Shown in pieces: positions 55,509 to 64,000 of a stretch of DNA of 64,000 nt (within the stretch, counting starts at the first letter, position 1; every line of letters starts with the position of its first letter). The notes beneath the pieces are model-generated. The model was not told where the DNA came from. It saw only the letters and a list, made by a program, of their open reading frames with translations, and made no database searches. The stretch is from Arcuatula senhousia (lineage: Eukaryota; Mollusca; Bivalvia; Mytilida; Mytilidae), in assembly GCA_963971305.1 (NCBI GenBank), contig OZ020305.1, positions 7,783,001-7,847,000 on the forward strand, read 5' to 3'. A program made the position numbers and the translations under genes.

Positions 55509-57079
55509 CTAGTCATACTCCGTGATCAGTGGACAAACATATTCAGAATGTCGGACCCCCAATGAATGTTTCGGAGGTATTGCTTTGTTTATGATTACTT
55601 GCTCAGGATGGTGTGCTCCGGGTCCAGGCTTTTTGACAGTGTCTGAAGGCATATAACAGCGATATCTCATAGAGTAATGAGGAACCCTATTCATGGTGTG
55701 GTCTGGGCAAACTGCATTGTATCTACCTGGCCCGGGAGCTTTTGCCAAGTCTTCTAAATAACAACCGACGATGGATCGGGGAACCATAGAATAAGCGGGC
55801 GATGCCATCTTGTACGACTGGCTGCTGCCTAGGACGGGTGGAAGGTGATACTTGTTAGGAGCAGGATTAGCGTCACACCGCCGGTAACGACTTCGTGGTC
55901 CTAGGGAATACCTCGGGGCATGCGGCTCGCCCTGTGGATGAACTTTCTCGGGAGAATACCTATCGGGCGATGGTGTTTTAAAGGTATCTAAAATAGATAA
56001 AAGGGGCAAATGAAATGTTACTATAACACATAACTCAAATCAGGATCAAATCATGTCATATTTAAGTCAGTGACAATTTCATGAATTTGAATTATAGATA
56101 AACTAATTGTCAAAGAAGATAATTCTAAGTTTCTGTGACACCTTCTAACTACTAACTAACTTTTTTTGTAATATACCTGTGATTAACTTAATTTCACAAT
56201 TTAACTAACATACTTGGTTCCTTTTGTCTTGACAACATGGAATATATTGGAGTTCCGTCTGAACCAGTTCTAGTTATCCGGGGATCAATGAAGTAAGCGG
56301 GACCTGGACTGCAATCCTTTTTATAGACTATAAAAAGAACATCTTCTTAGTTAAGTTCTGTTCATATTTAATGCTGTTGGGTGTTTTTCGTTGCGGAATT
56401 AAGAAAAAAACCCATCTATATTGAAGGTTGTTTCGTGTAAAATTATATATAACATCGCATTATCTTCTATAGTACTACTATTTCTAATATATGGCTTTGA
56501 TAAACTGCAATGTTGGATCAAGGGCGAAGGGGATACTGTCTTGTATAGACTTTAATGCAATCTCTAGAGTAAAACAAGTTCTAAATATTTTCAGAGAATA
56601 TTTCTTGCAAATGTTAAAACTCTGTTATAAGCATGTTTTTTTTTCTTCTAAATAATGTTCTAGCTAATAAACTGAAATCGAATCCATAAAAGTGCCGACA
56701 CAATGTTAAAAATGTATTTTCGGATTAAAATGGCATTTAACTGACACAAGATCTTCTAGTAGCATATGACTTACCATTATCATATAAGCGCCTTCCAAAT
56801 GAGTATGCGGGTTTGGTATCTTTGGTACAATCATGGTTTATGAAACCTACTGTTGAAGGAAGCGCATATCTTCCCGGACCGGGACCTACAATAGTTATTA
56901 CAAAACAATATTTTAAAAATGTTCAAAGCATTTAAACATCGCATGCATACTGTGGTTGTAAAATAATCCGGATTAAATTGATGCAATCTGCAATCTGAAT
57001 TGAAAAGTTGCATAAAGCAGATGCGTTCCCATTTACTTTATTTCCGTAGTTTTTTTATGATTTTTTTTAGCGCGACACC

Positions 57080-57110
<31 letters not shown>

Positions 57111-57243
57111 AAAAATAAATAAAAAATCAAATCCAACAATTGAAAACTTCGTCAAATGATTTGCCAAAGGATAAGAATATTTGGAACAAACCTCTTTCTC
57201 TTGCTGCTATGAGAATTGGGCGTTTTACGTTCGAATCGTCCAT
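55509..57243 (-). CDS. ODF3/CIMAP1-type outer dense fiber (SHIPPO repeat) protein, complete, four exons
   Basis: Exons in transcript order: 57243-57192 (ATG at 57243-57241), 56885-56775, 56327-56214, 55987-55509 (stop TAG). Splice borders are AG/GT with consistent phase 1 at all three junctions; 756 nt, 251 residues (human ODF3 is about 254). The N-terminus [18 protein letters not shown] leads into the first of about six Pro-Gly-Pro (SHIPPO/STPGR) repeats: [46 protein letters not shown] and KPGPGAHHP, with intervening PAYSFGRR / IYSMLSRQ / RYSLGPRS / AYSMVPRS segments. Proteins of this family coat the outer dense fibres or axonemal microtubules of sperm flagella, so testis expression is expected. 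It is divergent from SPG21, with about 1.86 kb between the start codons. Which CIMAP paralogue it is cannot be decided here. Confidence 0.93.
57075..57120. repeat. Poly-C / poly-A simple repeat
   Basis: A run of more than 20 C followed by 15 A and AATAAATAAAAAA, in the first intron of the ODF3-like gene. Length is likely to vary between individuals or be misassembled. Confidence 0.8.
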
Positions 57244-59102
57244 TTCAACGGAATAAATATCAAGCAAAAGTGTGGCGCCAAAAATCTATGGTAACGTTTG
57301 TCAAAGTCATGTGACTTTTTATTTATTTTTGGAACTTCCGGTCAAATGATTTCTTGCTTCCGGGTTAAAGTTTCGTTAACATGATGTAGAAATAGACCAA
57401 TATTTTGTTTAAAGACAACATAAAACTCACTTTTCCTTCAAATTTTTCTGTAAGCAAGTTTCCAACCACAGAAATTTACCAGTTTCATATCGTCAATTGC
57501 TTCTGTTACACTGAAAAGTTGGTGCATATTGAAAATTTCTTCTTAAACTGTTTAAAAAAATCCTTGGTTGGGAAACAGGCTTTTATTTATATGTAAATCC
57601 CTCTCAAAATACAGTTTGAAAGTGACATTTTCTACATGTTCCTTCTCTTACTCTTAGTACAAAGAAATCTTAAACATGCATGATCGAGTCCATTGAGTAT
57701 TTCTATATGGTTAGATCTCCCTATACATATACATGGCCGGGATAACCCTTTTTCATCTCTTCCAAGAAAGTAGCATCAGTCCTTGTAACCATTCTAGCAA
57801 ATGATGATAAGACAATGATATTCATGATATTAGTGGTGTAATGATTCACCAGTGCATCACAATATTTTATCCCATGATCCAGAAATCGATACCGTGTTTG
57901 ACTTTGCGAGTTTGATCCGATCCAAAAAAATTCATATCTGTCTATGGCAGGAATAAAAAAGCATGCTTCCAGTGTCAACAATGGCACAAATCATTGCCTG
58001 TCCGACTGAAGTAAAATCTTTTGCTTGAAAAGACTTTGGTTTACTGTCTTTTTAAAGCATGAAAAATAATACTTCTTTAATATTACAAATGTAACATCAA
58101 TTTACAATGATATGACAAGCAGGTTTTTTGTAAGTAATGGAAATAAAGGTATCGAGATACAAATCAGATTGTGGGGAAGTGGTATTGTTACACCCCCAAT
58201 TAGTATATTGATAAAAAACTGAAATAATTTACATTATGAAGTACATGCATGTAAGACACAGTTTGATAACATTTTAAAATGTTTCTGTCATAGGTATCCA
58301 GACACTATGGTACCTGGTCATTTTGGAACTTGGTATCAGTCATTTTGTTATTCAACTTGAGACATTTCTTTATTTAATTAATATGATACAGGTTAAACCT
58401 GTGACGCTCCCGAAGTTTAAATGTATCCTTAAATATTTTACAAGCTAAAATAAGTTTTCAAATGTTTATTCACTTTATTGGGTAATTAATTGAAACAAAT
58501 TCTTATTTGAAAATAAAAAAAACAAACTAGCTTTTCTTGTGGGTCTGTCTGCTCTTAATGACATCCGAAATTTTCAAAGAAAAAAGTGTTAAAAGGATGC
58601 AGAAAGTCCTGGAAACCATGCATGCTTTAAATAACCGGACATTGAAGGAAAATTGAGCCCATAGTACAGCTAGAATATTGACATTGATTTTTACCATTAT
58701 TGCTCCATTTTGGAGAGTATAATGTGTAAAAATATAAATGTAGCATCCCATCTTGTTTTTCTGCTCTCACCTTTTACATGTTAATCAGCTAATAACAAAA
58801 ATAAGTTCCTACATGTTACTGTATGCCAAGTGATACTGTGTTTATAAGGCTTTATTTGACAATGGAAACATAAAATATTTACATCTGTACATATAGTCGT
58901 ATACATGTATGTGAGTAACAACCAAATTCCTTTGTTGGAACTATAAAATCAGTACCAGACATTAACACTTCACATTCTTAGTTAATATTGTTTCATATGT
59001 TCGATAACATTTAATGAAAGTACATGTAAAGTATAAACTGCATGGTTCTTTTTTATTTGTAGGTGCATTATGCATGTTAAGATAGATTTGAAATGATTCA
59101 AG
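57244..59102. other. Divergent intergenic region between ODF3-like and SPG21 genes
   Basis: About 1.86 kb shared upstream region. No gene is supported. At 57720-57990 a diffuse repeat-like stretch (AGTGGTGTAATGATTCACC and AGAAATCGATACC) faintly resembles a tRNA-SINE head, but the boxes are poor. Confidence 0.35.
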
Positions 59103-62100
59103 ATGGCAAGTGAGTTGTCACAATCCAATGAATACCAAAGTTTCAGAAGTTCTGTTTCTCAAAGAAAGGTATACATATATGTCTATTATTAAACTCGACC
59201 ATTAATTATTAATAAGTTGATACAGACACGTAATATTAGATAGAGTTGATTTTGCTGAATCTGACATAATAATTTTTAAATGATAGTTCTTTAGATATAC
59301 ATTTGTGTAAGAACAAAACTAATCAGAAATATCTCAGTGAAAGAAAAAGGACTGCCTTCTTATGAAAAAAAAATATATATAAGAAAATCATTGAACCTTC
59401 TGAGGCCAGTACCCCTCTTTGGTCTATGGAAGCAAAGATAGGAGCCAAATCGAAGATTTTTCATGATTTTTGTCAAATTACCTCCCTTGACCATACTTAA
59501 ACTACTACATCACTTTTACAATACAAATATTAATCATATTGATAAAATGTGCCTAAACTAGGTATAAGATTCTAAAAACACAAAATTTCAAAAATTTTTC
59601 AAAGGGGTAGGGGCTCGAAGACCCTATTTTGGCCCCATAATTTCAGTGTATTTTATTTGAATGAACTATGTTTAATTTGCATTCTTAAAATGATGCAAAC
59701 AAAGAGTTTGGCAATTATGGCATTATAGCCCCTACCCCTTTCATTTTATTTTGGGCAAGTCACATTACTACTGTCCTTCTCCACCTTAAATATATTATAT
59801 GTTAAACTTACAGTTTGTTGTTGATGATGATCCGACCAAAGAATGGAAAGTTTATGACGCTGGTCCAAGATCTGTGAAATGTCCGCTGGTCTGTTTTCCT
59901 CCAGCTAGTGGTTCAGCTGATGTTTTCTTCAGACAAATCTTGGCTCTAACAGCTGTTGGATACAGAGTCATAGCAGTAAGCATAGCAATCTCATACACAT
60001 ATTGTGGGGATCAAACAGGGTAAAAGAGGTCCAAATAACTTTAGTGGTGATATTTGACCTTTATTTGGTTATAAATAAACTACTCTGAAAATTCATTAAA
60101 CAGGTGTACAAACATTTAGGAAAAAGAAGAGGACGATTCTGGTTGTCTCTCAGGACCAGTGTAATTTTTATTTAAGAATATTAAGCCATAAAAATTTGAA
60201 TGAGTTATGGTCCTTTGTCCCAAAATGTTTTTGGGGAACGGGCCTTTAAAAAATGTTTTTCTATATTATAAATGTTCATTTTCTTCATTTAGTATTTTTG
60301 CTGTTATTCTTAATATACCTCCTGCTTGAAAAGTAAGGGGTATATAGTGATAGGGATGCCATCTGTGTGTCTGTTGGTAGGTGTGTCCATCTGTCTGTTA
60401 CACCTCAGGGTACCCATCTCTTTTCTGCAAGTCCTCCTAAACCCCCTAATGGATTTTCATGATCTTCATGGCTTTTAATAGATTCTCATGAAACTTTCAC
60501 ACAATCTTTGTGACATAATCATGATAATGAAGATGTACACCTCCTATTTTAGAATTTGATCAGAATGATTTTTAGGGGGTGGGGTATTTATTTTTGAGCT
60601 GATGCTCACAGTTTTTCTTCTTGAAGCATATTTTTTTTAATAAATATATGTACTTGCAAATATATTCATTCCAGGTTGAATATCCTACATACTGGAAAAT
60701 AGTTGAATTTTGTGAAGGATTTAGAAAGCTAATAGATCATTTACAGTTAGATAAAGTAAGAACCAGTACATGTTTGATACAAGATTTTCTCATTTTAAAT
60801 GATATTTTTATGATAAAATGTTTAGATATGAATGTATCGATAAAACAAAATTCCTGTATACATGCACTGTGCAGTGCTTAAAAACAGGAATCAAGTATTG
60901 TTGTCAATTTTGTTGTTGACCCAATAATGCTCATGTATATGAATAAAAAAAATTTCTTGCCATTACTTTTAGAAATGTGCTATAACAGTATGTAAGAGGG
61001 AACAAATACAGTATTATAAGAAACAAATAGACAGGGAATAAGGGTACGCAACACAACCTACAAAAACAAAAAGCATTATTAAACATACACATTGGAAGAC
61101 AGCCAGCTGTCTTCAGCTTTACTAATGGGAGACAGTCCATCTATGTCCTTGTTCATCCATATGTTGGTCAATCATACAAAGGTTAAATTTTGTTACAAGT
61201 CCATTCGTTTATTGTAGTATAAATGGAAGCCAATATCTCATCCCTTGGCTTATAAAATGAAATCATCATATAGAGTATTTTTAAAGTGTCTGAACATTGA
61301 CTCATCAGAAATGCTCTTGTCATAAAGTTTTAAAAAAAAATTAGATGATTAGGTCATTAAAACATTCTTTTAGGTTAATAAATTGACTCCATTTTTTTTG
61401 CCAGTTGCAAAACAATAACATTGATTATTCAGAATTTTTTCATTTATGTTATACTTTGTGATTTAAGTAAAGCAAAAACACATTATTCATATTACTTAAA
61501 AGCTCTTTTTTAAAATTTTTTTATTTTATTCAATAGAAGAACCATTTTTAGACTTAAAGATATTCATACTATTTATTTATTTTTATTTCTAGGTTCATTT
61601 ATTTGGAGCATCTTTAGGTGGATTCCTTGCTCAGAAGTTTGCAGAATTTACCCATCGTTCACCGAGAGTGGCGTCTTTAATTCTGTGTAATACTTTTTAT
61701 GATACAACTATATTCAACCAAACCAACTCGGCTCCGACGTAAGTTTGCAAAACATTTGGACAATGTTAATGTATAAAAAATCCTGTGCAGTACCTATTCT
61801 AGCTTGCATTCCACATTGAAACCCCAGGGTGTCCTAGGTAAGATTAAACATGTTCACTTGAGACAGAACAAGGTTTGGGAAATGTTCTGAATGTACATTT
61901 TTGTTTAGTTACCCACCTTCTCTTTTATTTTTAAACTCAGGACTAATAATATACCCAGGAATGTCCCATCAGCAATTATGGCAAACATGATCTAGCATTT
62001 ACATGTATTTGCATCAAAGTAGCTTATTACATCCAATAACAATATATCAATTATGATAAATTCATTAACACATTTATACCAGTATGGAAATCAAGAAGTT

Positions 62101-62455
62101 TGTTTAAATAGCATGGTGACAAAAAATACCTCTCATGACTCCAGATGAAGAAATCACTTAATCCACTCCTTAATGAAGGAGAATCTATATAAACCTCAAA
62201 ATACCAAAGTTAATACAAAACAAATAAAATCTGCACTTCATACAAACAAAAAATAACATCAGAAAGAAAAACAGGAAAAAACAAAAACAAAACCTGAACA
62301 AAAAAGTATGAAAAAAGTCAAATTAACCTTTTAACTTATTATATAGATTTTGGATGATGCCAGCTTTGGTTCTAAAGAAAATGGTGATGGGTAACTTTGA
62401 TAAGGGACCAGTGGATCCCAGTATTTGTGACTCCATTGACTTCTTAGTAGAAAAG
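59103..62455 (+). CDS. SPG21: SPG21 (maspardin, ACP33), 5' part: first five coding exons
   Basis: Exons: 59103-59168 (start ATG), 59814-59975, 60675-60755, 61593-61738, 62347-62455; AG/GT borders and phases (0, 0, 0, 2, 0) agree. 188 codons are in the window; human maspardin has about 308, so the last third lies to the right. The sequence follows maspardin closely: [53 protein letters not shown], then [17 protein letters not shown] with the nucleophile-elbow Ser at about 110 (G-x-S-x-G), and [20 protein letters not shown]. Maspardin is an alpha/beta-hydrolase-fold protein of the late endosome and trans-Golgi that binds CD4 and aldehyde dehydrogenase in vertebrates; loss causes Mast syndrome in people. 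It is thought to lack enzyme activity. Intron 2 holds a pearl-like unit (60306-60618). Confidence 0.94.
59600..59742. mobile_element. Short inverted-repeat element in SPG21 intron 1
   Basis: Arms AAAGGGGTAGGGGCT (59601-59615) and AGCCCCTACCCCTTT (59727-59741) are perfect inverses around a ~110-bp centre. The arm resembles the GGAGTAGAGCCACGAAGG end of segment B at 40849, so a distant relationship is possible. Confidence 0.55.
60306..60618 (-). mobile_element. Single-unit copy of the 10425-11560 pearl-like element
   Basis: Read on the minus strand: CTGTGAGCATCAGCTCAAAA, ATAAATACCCCACCCCC, TGATCAAATTCTAAAATAGG, AGATTGTGTGAAAGTTTCATG, GGGTTTAGGAGGACTTGCAG and GGGTACCCTGAGGTGTAAC, then GACAGATGGACACACC repeats and a TATACCCCTTAC...GGAGGTATA hairpin. 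It has the same ends and unit as the six-unit array in DUOX, but one unit only. In SPG21 intron 2. Confidence 0.8.
61801..61970. repeat. Decayed inverted-repeat element, family L (copy 3)
   Basis: AAACCCCAGGGTGTCCTAGG at the left, ATACCCAGGAATGTCC at the right, and the internal TTCACTTGAGACAGAACAAG and GTTCTGAATGTACATTTTT blocks shared with 385-615. In SPG21 intron 4. Confidence 0.55.
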
Positions 62456-62469
62456 GTAAATTCATTGTT

Positions 62470-62692
62470 GGCCAGATTTCACAAAGTGAAAAATCAGGGT
62501 TATTCATTGAGATTGTTGGGTGGGCGAAAGGTTGGGAATTTTTTTTATAACAGTTCCCTCAGCAACCACTTATCACAGCCCCTCAATATTTGTTATACAG
62601 CATCAGCATCCATGGGGTTTTATAATATGGGACTTTATTTCAGGTATGTTGTTCACATACTTCCTGTTAAATGGAATCCAACTATTTTTGAC
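62470..62692 (-). mobile_element. Single-unit hairpin-ended element, family H (copy 5, reversed)
   Basis: On the minus strand it contains AACAGGAAGTATGTGAAC, CCCCATGGATGCTGATGCTG and GGTTGCTGAGGGAACTGTTA, ending in the hairpin CCTGATTTTTCACT-TTG-TGAAATCTGG. In an SPG21 intron after exon 5. Confidence 0.75.
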
Positions 62693-62814
62693 AGAAAAAA
62701 AAACACACGAAAGACAACCAAACTGCAAAATAATTTCAACGATTTTAAGTATAAGACTGGCATATACCAGTCCATGAACAATGTATTCTGTTTTCCATTG
62801 TGATTTTTATACAA

Positions 62815-63650
62815 CCTCAAATTTTTTTGCGGACGTATAATGGTATGATGCTGTCGTCATAGTTGTTGTTGTTTTCTGTTAACTTTAGTGTATACACGAT
62901 AACTTTAGTTCTAGTAATCCGAATGCAATGAAATTTCACAATGATATTTCTTACTATTAAAGGATGGATGGGATTGATTTTTGGGGTCCCACCTTTTTTG
63001 GTTTCGAAATTAGGGGCCAAAAAGGGGCCAAAAATGCTACTTTTATGTTTGTTGCCACGATAACTTTACCGGTACCCGGTAATTGCTTTGTACTTTGGCA
63101 TTAATGTTCCTTGACATAAAAGGGTGAATGGGATTGATTTTTGGGGTCCCCCCTTTTTTGTTTCGAGCCCAAAAGGGGCAAAAAATTCAAATATTTTATT
63201 GTTTCCACCATAACTTTGTTTTTAACTGGCTTATTGCTGTGAAATTTGTGAAGAATGATTTTTACAATAAAAGAATGAACCTGTTGAACTTTTGCGGGCC
63301 CTCTTTTTCCCTGTTCTGTAATTAGGGGCCAAAATCGAAACTTTTAAATTAGTGGTCCGATTTTGAAAAAAAAATTTTGCATGTTTGTTCTTGTCAAATA
63401 GCGATACAAAATTGAGAATCAATTTTTGCAACCCCCTCCTTTTTCCCCTTATTATGTAATGAGGGACCAAAAGGGACCAAAATCGAAACTTTTTTACAAT
63501 TATGATCTGATTTAAAAAAAAATTTGCATGTTTGTTCTTGTCAAATAGTGGATACAAAATTGGGAATTAATTTTTGCAACCCCCCTTTTTCCCCCCTATT
63601 ATGTAATTAGGGCCAAAATGGAAAATTTGCGGTCTAATTTTGATCTCCTT
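62815..63650 (+). repeat. Diverged tandem array, ~145-160-bp units
   Basis: GGGATTGATTTTTGGGGTCC recurs at 62970 and 63129 (159 bp). Diverged versions follow (AATCAATTTTTGCAACCCCC at about 63417, AATTAATTTTTGCAACCCCC at about 63566), each followed by a CCTTTTT tract and AGGGGCCAAAA / GAGGGACCAAAAGGGACC. About five units. Overlapping open frames are repeat artefacts. It lies in the SPG21 intron that runs to the window edge; nothing of the next SPG21 exon is recognised up to 64000. Confidence 0.65.
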
Positions 63651-64000
63651 TCGAAAAAAAAAAAAATCCTTTTAAATTGTAAATGTCCACCAAAAGCTGC
63701 ATGTGTCAAAAACCTTTGTCAATCCACCATGGGCTGCATGAGTGCAGAGCAATTGACTATCCATATTGGGCCTAAAACGTACAGGGTTCAACATGCTGCG
63801 CTCGGCGAAGCTTTTTATTTAAATTGCTGTTTCTATAATGTTGGTTCTTTCGTGTACACTTATTCCACATCTTTTCATCGTCTTTTCCACATTTTTTTCA
63901 CCCTTAATGTTTTTTTTTATATTAATTTTAATATAGATATTTGATGACTGTGCACAGCCAAGCAAAATAATACATTTTGTGTATCAATGCATCTTTCACC

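Noticed and set aside
57721..57987. 88-residue minus-strand frame between ODF3-like and SPG21
   Set aside because: Looks like a decayed repeat (possible SINE head on the plus strand); no conserved protein features.
63618..63944. 108-residue frame at the right edge considered as an SPG21 exon
   Set aside because: It does not continue the maspardin sequence expected after GAA-AAG at 62455 and has no fitting acceptor; probably repeat-derived.

Overview
This is an AT-rich, intron-rich animal window. The gene set, the repeat content (pearl/Helentron-like elements with internal ~170-bp tandem units, TA-flanked MITEs, tRNA-headed SINEs, a LINE with an esterase-like ORF1) and a single-exon nicotinic-type receptor point to a marine bivalve, probably a mussel. 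The phylum-level call is fairly secure; the genus is a guess from repeat style.

Layout. (1) 292-3517, + strand: the last four coding exons of a SERINC membrane protein, followed by a long AT-rich 3' flank. (2) 10220-53097, - strand: a complete dual oxidase (DUOX) gene. I could trace 31 coding exons with consistent splice phases, giving a predicted 1593-residue protein: signal peptide, peroxidase-homology domain, membrane segment, EF-hands, six-helix ferric reductase, FAD and NADPH domains. Its last intron holds a second gene on the same strand, a single-exon Cys-loop (nicotinic acetylcholine receptor-like) subunit at 11897-13168. Its first intron holds a nearly full-length LINE in the opposite orientation (ORFs at 43370-45301 and 46007-49525, both open). 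(3) 55509-57243, - strand: a complete four-exon ODF3/CIMAP-type sperm flagellar protein. (4) 59103-62455, + strand: the first five exons of SPG21 (maspardin), running off the right edge and divergent from the ODF3-like gene.

The most unusual feature is in DUOX. Two separate minisatellites each sit exactly on an exon/intron junction, and their repeat unit is that junction. At 28850-30153 a 46-bp unit (31 nt of exon 13 plus 15 nt of intron 13) is present about 29 times, so about 26 extra 5' splice-site copies follow the real one. At 38494-40396 a 50-bp unit (15 nt of intron 2 plus 35 nt of exon 3) is present about 26 times, so about 25 extra 3' splice-site copies precede the real one. In both cases using the neighbouring decoy puts a stop codon in frame. 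The second array was later split by a 559-bp TTAA-flanked MITE, and its empty site survives in sister units.

The rest of the non-coding DNA is largely recognisable mobile-element debris: at least five arrays of 166-174-bp units, several of them followed by a microsatellite and a terminal hairpin; five single-unit relatives of one of them; six copies of a palindromic TA-flanked MITE, one split by a later insertion; hAT-type MITEs with 8-bp target duplications; SINEs; and decayed LINE pieces. No tRNA, rRNA, CRISPR or prokaryotic feature was found.
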